Below are positions 34,848 through 44,201 of a DNA stretch of 64,000 nucleotides, piece by piece (the first letter of the stretch is position 1; every line of letters begins with the position of its first letter). The notes under the pieces were generated by a model that did not search any database, was not told where the DNA came from, and worked only from the letters and a program-made list of their open reading frames with translations. The stretch comes from an uncultured Saprospiraceae bacterium. GTDB lineage: Bacteria; Bacteroidota; Bacteroidia; Chitinophagales; Saprospiraceae. Location: positions 1 through 64,000 of the forward strand of contig CAJQRD010000040.1 of the NCBI GenBank assembly GCA_905480605.1, written 5' to 3'. Made by a program: the position numbers and the translations under genes.

Positions 34848-35366
34848 CTAAACGTTATACCACTTTTTATACTCGACATAATGCTTTGAAGTACCTTCTA
34901 TATAAATCTGAGCCGTAACTTCATCAATCGCTTTTAGTTTTTTTGCAGGTACTCCAGCATAAATGTATCCAGACTCTATCTTCATTCCGGATGTTACCAA
35001 AGCACCAGCCGCAATTATTGTATTAGAAGGAATAATGACATCATCTAAAATGATTGCGCCCATTCCTATCAGTACGTTAGGCTCAATATGGCAACCATGA
35101 ATAATGGCTCTATGGCCCACACTTACATTGTCACCTAGTACAGTGTCTCCCCTACCCACTGTACCGTGCACCATTGAACCATCTTGGATATTTACATTGT
35201 TGCCTATAATGATTTTATTACAGTCACCTCTAATGACAGTCTGAAACCAAATGGAACATTCTTTACCAATGACAACATCACCTGTTACCGTAGCGTTATC
35301 TGCAACCCATGAAGTATCATCTATATGCGGAGTGATTCCTTTTACTGTAATAATATTTCTAATCAC
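34848..35366 (-). CDS. Gamma-class carbonic anhydrase-family protein
   Basis: 172 residues. Left-handed beta-helix of hexapeptide repeats with the gamma-CA zinc ligands His67 (MVHGTV), His85 (VGHRAI) and His90 (IHGCHI). Close to the YrdA/PaaY group, some of which hydrate CO2 only weakly. Cytoplasmic. The start overlaps the TraB-family stop by four bases; it is the last gene of rlmB-traB-gammaCA. Confidence 0.92.
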   Translation of the reverse strand: MIRNIITVKGITPHIDDTSWVADNATVTGDVVIGKECSIWFQTVIRGDCNKIIIGNNVNIQDGSMVHGTVGRGDTVLGDNVSVGHRAIIHGCHIEPNVLIGMGAIILDDVIIPSNTIIAAGALVTSGMKIESGYIYAGVPAKKLKAIDEVTAQIYIEGTSKHYVEYKKWYNV

Positions 35367-36322
35367 TTATCTGTTTTTTGACTAAGAGGTGTCAATTTAT
35401 ATCCAGATTCTTTAAGTAGGTGAATGACACCATCTTTTCCACCTAAATGACCTGCTCCAACAGCAAAAAAAGTAGAGGCCTCAGCCATTTTATCTGACAT
35501 TACTGGAATCCAGTTTTTATTTCTTTGATAAAGTAAAATATCTTCATATCCTTGTATTCCAGCTTCTTCTTCGCTCATACTAGATACCATTTTGTTGATA
35601 TCTTGAGATGTATACATGGCGATCATTTCTTTAAACATATCATTTTCAGCATCTGAGGATCTGATAGTTTCTAATAACATATCTGCTTGAGCCTGATATG
35701 GAATAGAATCAAAAACACTAATTTGAAATTCTAAAGTTTCTAAACCATCTACATCTTTATTACTGTCTTGGCACAATTCATACAATTCCATTTCGTAAGA
35801 TTTGACATCCGAGTCTCCTCCTAATCCCGCACCGAATTCAACATCCCCACTTGCAAAAACAGTCAAGAACATAGGCTTTATTTTTTCCAAGAAAAACATT
35901 GGAATGCCCATATCTTTAAAATGATCTTTAACAAATCTATAATCTTCTTCAGAGTAAAAATCAGCCAATGTTTGATTGTCTTTCATAAATGCTTTTGTGA
36001 TCATTCCCATTTGTGCAGAGACATCAAACATATCATCTAGATCAACTTCGAATGCAGCTTTTTCTGAATCATCAAGAGCTGCCAATGTTCCTTTGGGCCA
36101 ATAGAAGTTTTCCTTTTTAATCATATGAATTGTCCCAAAAAGATAGGATGACTTTGTCAAACCATTTCCTTCAATTTTCCAAAGCAATGCATCTTCTAGA
36201 TCGTAATTTACAACTTCTTCTTTTAAAGACGCAGACTGATCATCAAGTGACTTCTGAGTTGATTTACAAGAAAAAACGAAAACCAATAAGGTTAGAAAAA
36301 ATAGATTCTTATGTAATCTCAT
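35363..36322 (-). CDS. TraB/GumN-family lipoprotein
   Basis: 319 residues. Lipoprotein signal with Cys19 (FVFSCKSTQ). The TraB/GumN domain (PF01963 type) shows LWKIEGNGLTKSSYLFGTIH with the GTIH motif near residue 63, the paired-Glu-like segment near FEVDLD, and a C-terminal FFAVGAGHLGGKDGVIHLL. Members may be Tiki-like metalloproteases, but activity is unproven in bacteria. Envelope-located. Eight bases separate it from rlmB upstream. Confidence 0.9.
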   Translation of the reverse strand: MRLHKNLFFLTLLVFVFSCKSTQKSLDDQSASLKEEVVNYDLEDALLWKIEGNGLTKSSYLFGTIHMIKKENFYWPKGTLAALDDSEKAAFEVDLDDMFDVSAQMGMITKAFMKDNQTLADFYSEEDYRFVKDHFKDMGIPMFFLEKIKPMFLTVFASGDVEFGAGLGGDSDVKSYEMELYELCQDSNKDVDGLETLEFQISVFDSIPYQAQADMLLETIRSSDAENDMFKEMIAMYTSQDINKMVSSMSEEEAGIQGYEDILLYQRNKNWIPVMSDKMAEASTFFAVGAGHLGGKDGVIHLLKESGYKLTPLSQKTDK

Positions 36323-36330
36323 TTATAATT

Positions 36331-37068
36331 TTATTTATTTCTTTTAGAATATATTTTTGCCATTAAAAGCGCGCCAGCCACGGATACATTTAGTGACTCA
36401 ACTCTGCCTGATCCTTCAATACGAATAATGGCATCGGACATTTGAACAATCTCTTTTGACGGCCCCTTACCTTCTGAACCCAAAACCAATGCAATAGGTT
36501 CTTCAAAGTTGATTTTTTCAGACGTGTCTTCTCCTAAGTCTGCAGTTAATATCTGCAAACCAAAGTTTTTCATTAAAGCCAATGCCTGGGTAAGACTCGC
36601 TTCTTTACAAATAGGAATATCTTTAATAGCACCAGCTGAAGACTTATAAGCAAAACTGTTAATCATCGCCGTGCGTTTGAGTGAAACAACAATAGCATCC
36701 ATATCAAACCAAACAGCAGATCGTGCCAGTGCACCAATATTTCGCACATCTTCAATACCATCCAACACTAAAATTGTAGGTACTTTCCCTGCTTCATACA
36801 AATGAGGTATAATATCCTCTATGGACCAGTATTTTACCAATGACAATTGAGCTACCAATCCTTGATGATTGGCATTTGGTGCTAAAGTTGACAGTTTTTG
36901 CCTCGGAACATATTGCAATGGAATGTTATGTTCTTTTGATAATTTTCTAATTTCTTTTTCGACTTCACCCCTGAGACCATTGTCAATCCATATTTTTTCA
37001 ATGGTATTGTTATCATCAATGGCATCCAAGATCGGTTTTCGGCCTATTATTAAAGTGTCTTTTTCCAT
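36331..37068 (-). CDS. rlmB: 23S rRNA (guanosine-2'-O-)-methyltransferase, TrmH/SpoU family
   Basis: 245 residues. N-terminal substrate-binding domain (about 1-75, IIGRKPILDAIDDN) and a SPOUT knot with three SpoU motifs: DVRNIGALARSAVWF, IALVLGSEGKGPS, and RVESLNVSVAGALLMAKIY. Methylates a 2'-OH in 23S rRNA (G2251 in E. coli) using SAM. First gene of the rlmB-traB-gammaCA operon. Confidence 0.93.
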   Translation of the reverse strand: MEKDTLIIGRKPILDAIDDNNTIEKIWIDNGLRGEVEKEIRKLSKEHNIPLQYVPRQKLSTLAPNANHQGLVAQLSLVKYWSIEDIIPHLYEAGKVPTILVLDGIEDVRNIGALARSAVWFDMDAIVVSLKRTAMINSFAYKSSAGAIKDIPICKEASLTQALALMKNFGLQILTADLGEDTSEKINFEEPIALVLGSEGKGPSKEIVQMSDAIIRIEGSGRVESLNVSVAGALLMAKIYSKRNK

Positions 37069-37352
37069 AAAAGGGCTAAAACTAAGTATTGTTTAAGAAT
37101 ATTGCTAAAAATCAAGGCTATTTGCCTGCTTTAAGCGCCTAAAGTTCAAATGATATGCGATTTAATCATATTTAAATCGAATAATATTTATAGAAATTAG
37201 ACAATTGGAATTAATAGTTTAGTAAACAACTAGAATCCACGACCTATTAAAAACCCATTTTAATTGTGTAAAGTGTCTTTTAAACATACAATTCAAAACA
37301 TTCTAAGTTTATATATTGTTTTATATTCACGCTAATTAAAAAATCAGACACT

Positions 37353-40300
37353 ATGAAGTTAATAAAGGCATTTTTTATGCTATCCATTTTGATTCCGTCT
37401 TTTATGTTTGCTCAAACAACTAAAAGAACAGTTGGAGACCAATTCTTAATAAAAAACCATGAAAAATTAGAGCTATCTGATTCTGATCTTGGCAATTTGG
37501 TAATTTCAGATATGTACGCCACCAAACATAATGGTGTGACGCATATTTATTATCAGCAAACTAGAAAAGGTATACCCGTGTACAACGCTCTTTTAAATTT
37601 AAACATTACAAAAGAGGATAAAATGTTGTTTCACGCCAACACTTTTGTCAAGGATTTAGATAAAAAAATCAATACATCTAGAGCAATTGTTACAGCAGAT
37701 TTCGCTGTAATGTCATTGGCCAGTAAAATTGGAGTAACCAGTAATGAAAGTCTAAATATCACAAAATCAAACAAAGGAGAAATTACATACTCTGAAACTT
37801 CTTATTCTAAAGGTGAGATCATTGTAAAACAAATGTACTATGCCTTGAATGACAATGATGTTAGGTTGGTTTGGGATGTAACACTAGATGAAAAAAACAG
37901 TCCAAATATATGGAGTAGCAGAATCGATGCTGTTACGGGTAATATAATTAGTCATAAAAACATGACAATTTTTTGCAGACATGAAGATGGTGCATTTCAC
38001 AATCATGATGCTTCTTGCAGAGCAGAAAACATTAAGCACAACCACAACGTTAAAGAAGAAAAAAGTGTAGTTGCCATGTTAGCAGGTGATACGTATAGAG
38101 TCTATGCTTTCCCAGCTGAAAGCCCAATACATGGGAGTCATGATTTGGTTACAGATCCACATTTTCCTGGTGCCTCACCTTTTGGCTGGCATGATATTGA
38201 TGGTGTTGAAGGACCAGAGTATGTAATTACCAGAGGTAACAATGTACACGCATTTCAAAATGAAGATGCATCAGGTTTTTCTAAAGGTGATGAACCAAGC
38301 GGAGTGCCTACAGATCCAAATTCTACTTCATTAAATTTTGATTTTCCTCACAATTTAGATGCTGAACCAGAAGTAAGTATTGAGGCTGATGCTGTAAATT
38401 TATTCTATGCAAATAATTTCATGCATGACTTTTCTTATCTAGTAGGCTTTGATGAAGCAGCCGGAAATTATCAATTTAATAATTTCGGAAATGCTGGTCA
38501 AGGTAATGATTATGTCAACGCATATGCTTTAGATGGCACATTATTAGGTACATCTTTAACAGCAGTAAATAATGCATATTTTGGACCTAGAGCCGATGGT
38601 TCAAGTGGAACAATGGGTATGTACCGATGGAACCTTCCAGCTGCGGGACTATTTTCTCTTACATCTCCAGTTGAACTTGAAGGCTCACTTCCAAATGGAA
38701 CCGCAGCTAATGGCTGGGGGTTCGACGAGACTTACAATAGTTTTGATATCACAGCTGAACTGGTTCAAGCATTTGACAATTCAGTTCAAGCAGCCAATAA
38801 TGTTTGCAATGATGTAGTAAATGCATCAGAAGTAAATGGTAAAATTGCAATGATTTATAGAGGCCTTTGTGAATTTGGAGTAAAAGCACTAAATGTACAA
38901 GAAGCAGGTGCTGTTGCTGCTATAATTTGTAATGTGCCAGGCGCTGGAAATGACCCCACAAGTGACGGAAATACACCAATGGGAATGGCCGGTGGTACTC
39001 AAGGTCTTAATGTAACTATTCCTACTTTTTCATTAGGCTTTGCTGATTGTAACAGAATCGTAGCATCTTTAAATCAAGGGGTATCTGTTGTAGGAACAAT
39101 TAAGGTAAGAGAATCATCAGGTCCTGCGCAATTTAGTTCTGGGTTTGACAATGGAATTATCGCACATGAATATGCACATGGAATTAGCGGAAGATTAACA
39201 GGTGGTCCTAGTACCGTAGGTTGCCTTAACAATGATGAACAAATGGGCGAAGGATGGTCTGATTTCTTTTCATTGGTAACAACAGTAGAACCAGGTGATA
39301 TGGGCACAGATGCAAGAGGTATAGGAAACTTTGTTGAAGGTAACGACACATCTGGTCCTGGAATTAGACGATCTCCATACTCTACAGATAAGAACATCAA
39401 CAAACAGACAATGAAAGATATCAAAGCAACGACAGCACCTCATCCTCTTGGAGAAGTTTGGGCAAGTTCACTTTGGGATATCTACTGGGCTTATGTAGAT
39501 GTTTATGGCTGGGATGCTGACTGGAGTAATACTGAATCAGGTAATTTTAAAGCAGTGCAATTGGTTATGGATGGTATGAAAATGCAAGGTTGTAATCCTG
39601 GTTTTATTAGAGGACGTGATGCTATTTTAGCTGCAGAGCAAGTCAATACAAATGGCGAAAACCAATGTTTAATATGGGAGGTTTTTGCAGCAAGAGGAAT
39701 GGGTTTTTTCGCTGATGGTGGAGATGAAAATAACAGGAACGACAACATGGAGAATTTTGATCCTCTTCCTGAATGTAGAAAGACGTTGAAGATATATAAA
39801 GACGTCGCTTCAATTATTGAAGTTGATAAACCAATAGAGGTCACACTTACTGTAGCCAATCATAAGGACGAAATGGTAAATGCCACTGTCAGTGATATTA
39901 TTCCTGATGGAATGACTTTTATTGATGGCTCTTCTAGTATGGCAGAAACTGTAATGAATGGTCAGATATTTTTTACGCTTGATAATTTTGCAAGTGGTGC
40001 TAGTACAACTATAACATATTCTATAGCTCACGACAATACTGTCAATTCTAATATCTTGTTTAGCAATCAAGTTGAAACAAGTGCAGAGATTGGTCAGTGG
40101 GAAAGAGAGTTTATTGAAGGTGAAACCGTTATCTTCAGAGCCAATTCAAGTAACATATTTCCTAACTACTCTGGAGACAATGGATGGTTCGTACAGCAAA
40201 CAGATGACAATACTCAAGCAGCAATTCAATTTCAGGATATTCCGGTTTCTGGTGAATTGCCAGTTGTGCGTTTTTGGCACAGAATAAACACTGAATTTAC

Positions 40301-40976
40301 GCGTAATGGTGGATTTGTAGAAATTTCAACGGATGGTATAATTTGGTTAAATGCAAATGACTTATTTATAAGAAATGGTCCAGAGTGCCCAATCCAATTT
40401 ACAACATTTGCAATCCCTGCTTTACAAGGATTTTCTGGTGAAACAGGACCTAATGATTTTGTAGATTCTTATATTGATTTGTCAAGTTATAAAGGGCAAA
40501 ACATATCATTGAAGTTTAGATTTGGAACCAATGATGGTGGAACTGCAAATGATGAGAATTTTGCTACCGATGGCGGTTGGTTTATTGATGACATAGACCT
40601 TATTGACTTGGTAAGCAACGATTCTGAAGCTTGTGTTTCAACTACAGATGATATGGCTTGTACAATTGCGCCGATGATATTTGATCCGCAAATGGTAAGT
40701 AGCACTCAGAACAATACTATTGAAGGTTTGTCTTTAAGTATTTTCCCCAATCCAGCAAACGACTATATAGCTTTAGATATTTTTTCTGAGAAAAACTTTG
40801 CAGCTAAAATAAATATGTGGTCAATGGATGGCAAACAAGTTTTAGCGGAGAATCATATTATCAATGCAAGACAAAACTTTATACAATTAAATTCTTCTGA
40901 TTTATCTCCAGGTTTTTATATCATTCAATTGTTAAGTGAGAATGGATTGGTTAGTCAGAAGGTGATTGTTCAATAA
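37353..40976 (+). CDS. Secreted M36 (fungalysin-type) metallopeptidase with PA insert and T9SS sorting domain
   Basis: 1207 residues. Signal peptide about 1-20; FTP propeptide region (about 45-190); catalytic M36 domain with H605-E-Y-A-H609 and the third zinc ligand Glu633 in GEGWSDF. A PA domain is inserted (about 480-580: KIAMIYRGLCEFGVKALNVQ); then a DUF11-like beta domain (about 815-905), an immune-inhibitor-like beta domain, and a C-terminal T9SS type A sorting domain (SIFPNPANDYIALDI ... SQKVIVQ). It digests proteins outside the cell after export by type IX secretion. A strong terminator follows. It stands alone in its transcript. Confidence 0.95.
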   Translation: MKLIKAFFMLSILIPSFMFAQTTKRTVGDQFLIKNHEKLELSDSDLGNLVISDMYATKHNGVTHIYYQQTRKGIPVYNALLNLNITKEDKMLFHANTFVKDLDKKINTSRAIVTADFAVMSLASKIGVTSNESLNITKSNKGEITYSETSYSKGEIIVKQMYYALNDNDVRLVWDVTLDEKNSPNIWSSRIDAVTGNIISHKNMTIFCRHEDGAFHNHDASCRAENIKHNHNVKEEKSVVAMLAGDTYRVYAFPAESPIHGSHDLVTDPHFPGASPFGWHDIDGVEGPEYVITRGNNVHAFQNEDASGFSKGDEPSGVPTDPNSTSLNFDFPHNLDAEPEVSIEADAVNLFYANNFMHDFSYLVGFDEAAGNYQFNNFGNAGQGNDYVNAYALDGTLLGTSLTAVNNAYFGPRADGSSGTMGMYRWNLPAAGLFSLTSPVELEGSLPNGTAANGWGFDETYNSFDITAELVQAFDNSVQAANNVCNDVVNASEVNGKIAMIYRGLCEFGVKALNVQEAGAVAAIICNVPGAGNDPTSDGNTPMGMAGGTQGLNVTIPTFSLGFADCNRIVASLNQGVSVVGTIKVRESSGPAQFSSGFDNGIIAHEYAHGISGRLTGGPSTVGCLNNDEQMGEGWSDFFSLVTTVEPGDMGTDARGIGNFVEGNDTSGPGIRRSPYSTDKNINKQTMKDIKATTAPHPLGEVWASSLWDIYWAYVDVYGWDADWSNTESGNFKAVQLVMDGMKMQGCNPGFIRGRDAILAAEQVNTNGENQCLIWEVFAARGMGFFADGGDENNRNDNMENFDPLPECRKTLKIYKDVASIIEVDKPIEVTLTVANHKDEMVNATVSDIIPDGMTFIDGSSSMAETVMNGQIFFTLDNFASGASTTITYSIAHDNTVNSNILFSNQVETSAEIGQWEREFIEGETVIFRANSSNIFPNYSGDNGWFVQQTDDNTQAAIQFQDIPVSGELPVVRFWHRINTEFTRNGGFVEISTDGIIWLNANDLFIRNGPECPIQFTTFAIPALQGFSGETGPNDFVDSYIDLSSYKGQNISLKFRFGTNDGGTANDENFATDGGWFIDDIDLIDLVSNDSEACVSTTDDMACTIAPMIFDPQMVSSTQNNTIEGLSLSIFPNPANDYIALDIFSEKNFAAKINMWSMDGKQVLAENHIINARQNFIQLNSSDLSPGFYIIQLLSENGLVSQKVIVQ

Positions 40977-41028
40977 AATAGTTTAAAATATTGCGAGACT
41001 TTAATTATTAAGTCGCGTGGTTATAAAT

Positions 41029-41062
41029 AAAAAGAGAGGTAACAATGTTACCTCTCTTTTTT
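41029..41062. terminator. Strong bidirectional terminator
   Basis: AAAGAGAGGTAAC (41031-41043), loop AAT, GTTACCTCTCTTT (41047-41059): perfect 13-base stem ending in six T on the plus strand and with an A-run before it. Shared by the convergent M36 peptidase and coiled-coil genes. Confidence 0.9.
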
Positions 41063-41118
41063 GTTTTCAGCGACTTTAGTCACCTATTTTATTTCTCATG
41101 ACTTAAGTTCTATGTAAC

Positions 41119-42885
41119 TTATTCTTCTTCAGTTTTACCAATATCTTCTTTAATATCTTCAATTACATCTTCTGCTTTTTCAGTCATTTCTGTAACTGCT
41201 TCTGTAAGTCCATCTACAAAGATTGCTCCCATATCAGCTACCTTTGAAAACATTCCTTCAATTATTGATGCGTCATTACGTTCTGATGTTTCAGTGTTTT
41301 CATTAGAATCATCTTCCATCTTTGATTTGACTTCATCAACTTTCTCAGCAACATCGTCTTTTAATTCAGAAGCCTTTTCTTTCATGTCTTCAACTGTCTC
41401 TGAAATATCGTCTTTTATTTCTGAAGCCTTTTCTTTCATGTCACCAAAAGTCTCAGCAACTTCCTCTTTCACATCCTTTGCCATTTCTTTGACAGCTTCA
41501 ACCTTCTCGTCGATATGAAGCTTTTCCTTAAGCTCATCAACTTTCTCTCCTACTTGATCACCAACAACTTCTGATACTGCTTTTACAGTGTCAACAACAT
41601 TTTCAAACGTCTCTCCAGCAACCGTTGATATAGCACCCAATAAAGATTCTTTCTTAGGTTCTGGTTTTGGTTTTGTTTTCGCTTTTGGTTTTTTATTAAT
41701 CGCTTCTGCTGCTTTAGCTAACTTCTCAGAATCTTGCTCATGCTCTGTATTCTTTTGTGCAATCTCTGAAGCTACTTTTTGCTTCAACTCAGCTTTCTTC
41801 TTTTCAATTTCAGCTTTTTCAGCTCTTTTTGCAGCCTTAGCTTCTTCTTTGGCTTTCATTTTCTCAAGATCAACTTTAGTTGCAAGCATCTCATCAAGTT
41901 TTTCTTGTTTTGACTTGATTCTTTCTTCAATCATTACAATTTTAGCCTGTCGAATTTGCATTTCTAATTGTCCATCGGTGTCGGCAACACGCTTTTTTTG
42001 AAAGTCAATATCTTTTTTATCTCTAGCTATAGATTTTTCCATTTTATCTATTGCAGACATCAAGCCTTGGAATCTTCTATCCAGACGACTCACATGATTG
42101 TTGTTGTCACCTCCGCCTTCTTTTTTACCGTATTTCTTCTCTTTGAGTGTTTTAAAAGAAGCATCAATCTTATTCCATAATTTATTACGGTCGTCTCGTG
42201 TAAACTTTTCATTTTTGAAGTCAGCTTGCATACGCTTTAACTCTTCAAATATAGGATTTAGACCTAGCCCTTTTTCTACTTTTTCATTTAGCTCATCTAA
42301 CTTAGAAGCATATTTGGCATAAGTCTCTTTTGATGACTTTGCCAAGTCAGAATTGGCTTTTGTTCTCAACTCTTTAAGCTTACCAAACAATTCATTTGTT
42401 TGGTCTTTTAGTTTATCTGCTTGATCACGAAAAATATTTCTTTCTCTTGCCTGTTCAGCAACTTTAGACCAGAATGATTTTAGTTCCTCAAATACACCTC
42501 CTTCGAAGTCAACCATTTTTGAAACACGTTCTTTCAAATCTTCCAACTCTGTATGGTACAAATCATACAATTTAGAAGACAAAACAACAAAGTGCCATTC
42601 TGCTTTGGCTCTTGTAATAACATCAGTACGTTGTACTTTAATGGTTTCTGGAAGCAAATCGTCCGTCATACTCAACGGTTTTTCGATTTTCACGAAACCT
42701 TCTGGAAATTCAACTTCTTTTCCTGGACGCCATTCGTCCATTATCGTGTTGAAAAATTCTTCAGTCGCAATTGATTCGTCAAAGGTGTAAATGTTCACCT
42801 TATTTTCTTTAGCCAGTAACTCTAGGGCAACAAGAATTTTCTTATCATTTTCATCTGCTCCCCAAACAACAATCTTCTTTTTCAT
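41119..42885 (-). CDS. Large coiled-coil protein with LEA-like C-terminal repeats
   Basis: 588 residues, no signal peptide or membrane helix. N-terminal ~100 residues look like a compact alpha/beta domain (KKKIVVWGADENDKKILVALEL). Residues about 105-400 are charged coiled coil (LKELRTKANSDLAKSSKETY; KAAKRAEKAEIEKKKAELK), then a Lys/Pro hinge (KKPKAKTKPKPEPKK). About 420-540 holds 11-residue-like repeats of LEA/YtxH character (VEDMKEKASELKDDVAEKVDEV in short units). The tail is acidic. I recognise it as a Bacteroidota protein of unknown function; a structural or stress-protective role is inference only. Confidence 0.7.
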   Translation of the reverse strand: MKKKIVVWGADENDKKILVALELLAKENKVNIYTFDESIATEEFFNTIMDEWRPGKEVEFPEGFVKIEKPLSMTDDLLPETIKVQRTDVITRAKAEWHFVVLSSKLYDLYHTELEDLKERVSKMVDFEGGVFEELKSFWSKVAEQARERNIFRDQADKLKDQTNELFGKLKELRTKANSDLAKSSKETYAKYASKLDELNEKVEKGLGLNPIFEELKRMQADFKNEKFTRDDRNKLWNKIDASFKTLKEKKYGKKEGGGDNNNHVSRLDRRFQGLMSAIDKMEKSIARDKKDIDFQKKRVADTDGQLEMQIRQAKIVMIEERIKSKQEKLDEMLATKVDLEKMKAKEEAKAAKRAEKAEIEKKKAELKQKVASEIAQKNTEHEQDSEKLAKAAEAINKKPKAKTKPKPEPKKESLLGAISTVAGETFENVVDTVKAVSEVVGDQVGEKVDELKEKLHIDEKVEAVKEMAKDVKEEVAETFGDMKEKASEIKDDISETVEDMKEKASELKDDVAEKVDEVKSKMEDDSNENTETSERNDASIIEGMFSKVADMGAIFVDGLTEAVTEMTEKAEDVIEDIKEDIGKTEEE

Positions 42886-42984
42886 TCTGTAATCGTTTTC
42901 TTCTGTATAAACGCTTTTATCAAACGCTTTAACGTTAATTCAGTAATATATTTGTTCATAAAACCCAATTTAGCAATGCTTAAA

Positions 42985-43968
42985 TCAGATTAAAGCTTGT
43001 AAAATTTGTACAGCATTCGTTGCAGCACCTTTTCTCAAATTATCAGCAACTACCCATATATTTAAACCATTTTCTATTGATTCATCTCGCCTTACTCTTC
43101 CGACAAATACCTCATCTTTCTTTCTCGCATACTTAGGCATTGGGTAGATATTGTTCTTTATATCATCCTGCAATATCAGTCCTTTTTGATTCTTTAGCAA
43201 TTTTTTTGCCTCATCAATCTCAAAAGGTTGCTCAAACTCTATATTTATAGACTCAGAATGCCCAGCATGAACAGGAACACGCACTGCTGTTGCAGTTACT
43301 CTCATACTAGGTGCTTTCATTATTTTCCTCGTTTCATGCACCAATTTCATTTCTTCCTTAGTATAATCATTGTCCAAAAAGACATCACAATGAGGCAAGC
43401 AGTTTTCAAAAATAGGATAATGATAAGCCATAGGATATTCTGACTCCGTATCTCCTTTCGCCTCTGTATTATATTGATCAACAGCTTTTGCTCCCGTTCC
43501 ACTAAACGATTGATACGTCGATATTACCAGTCGCTTTATATTATATGCTTCATGCAAAGGCTTTAAAGCCATTACCAATTGTATTGTACTACAATTCGGA
43601 TTTGCTATGATCTTATCCTCTGCTGTCAATTCATGACCGTTCACTTCAGGTACTATCAACTTCTTATCTGGATGCATCCTCCAAGCCGAAGAATTGTCAA
43701 TCACAGTGGTGCCAACTGCTGCAAATTGAGGTGCAAACTCCAAAGAAATACTACCCCCAGCTGAAAACAAAGCAAAATCAGGAGCTTTATCAATCGCACC
43801 TTGCATAGAATGAATCGTATAATCCTTTCCATTTAAAACAACTATTTTGCCTACTGAACGCTCAGATGCTACGGGTATAAACTCATCAATTTTGATTTGT
43901 CTTTCCTCCAAAACTTCAATCATTTCACGGCCAACAAGGCCTGTGGCACCTACTAATGCTAATTTCAT
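42985..43968 (-). CDS. asd: Aspartate-semialdehyde dehydrogenase
   Basis: 327 residues. Reduces aspartyl phosphate to the semialdehyde, the branch point to Lys/diaminopimelate, Thr and Met. NADP-binding GATGLVGREM (8-17), catalytic Cys126 in NPNCSTIQ, phosphate/substrate segment YQSFSGTGAKA, and the acid-base His in VPVHAGHSES. Length is normal. Single-gene transcript, divergent from the lamin-tail gene. Confidence 0.96.
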   Translation of the reverse strand: MKLALVGATGLVGREMIEVLEERQIKIDEFIPVASERSVGKIVVLNGKDYTIHSMQGAIDKAPDFALFSAGGSISLEFAPQFAAVGTTVIDNSSAWRMHPDKKLIVPEVNGHELTAEDKIIANPNCSTIQLVMALKPLHEAYNIKRLVISTYQSFSGTGAKAVDQYNTEAKGDTESEYPMAYHYPIFENCLPHCDVFLDNDYTKEEMKLVHETRKIMKAPSMRVTATAVRVPVHAGHSESINIEFEQPFEIDEAKKLLKNQKGLILQDDIKNNIYPMPKYARKKDEVFVGRVRRDESIENGLNIWVVADNLRKGAATNAVQILQALI

Positions 43969-44141
43969 TTTTTGCTTTTTATCTTATAAATGAGATACCT
44001 ATTATCTTTAATTGTCACATTTATAAGTTAAGAAATGTCCAAGTATCAAAATTGATAAAACTATATCTAATAATCCAGTCTATTCTAGCTATATTTTAAC
44101 TTTTAGACATATTAATTATTATAAATATAACTTGAAGAAGC

Positions 44142-44192
44142 AAAGATCTGACAGAGCTCTTCATCGGCTAGGAGCTTCCTTGTCTGAGCTTT
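44142..44192. repeat. Hairpin repeat GCTCTGACAGAGC, diverged copy 3
   Basis: AAAGATCTGACAGAGCTC and, inverted, AGGAGCTTCCTTGTCTGAGC form an imperfect long hairpin about ten bases before the next start codon. The arm resembles the core of the repeats at 30296 and 30378. Confidence 0.5.
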
Positions 44193-44201
44193 ACTATTTT
44201 A

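Noticed and set aside
41588-42001. 137-codon plus-strand ORF inside the coiled-coil gene
   Set aside because: Antisense shadow of a Lys/Glu-rich gene; Phe/Ser-rich low-complexity product without family features.
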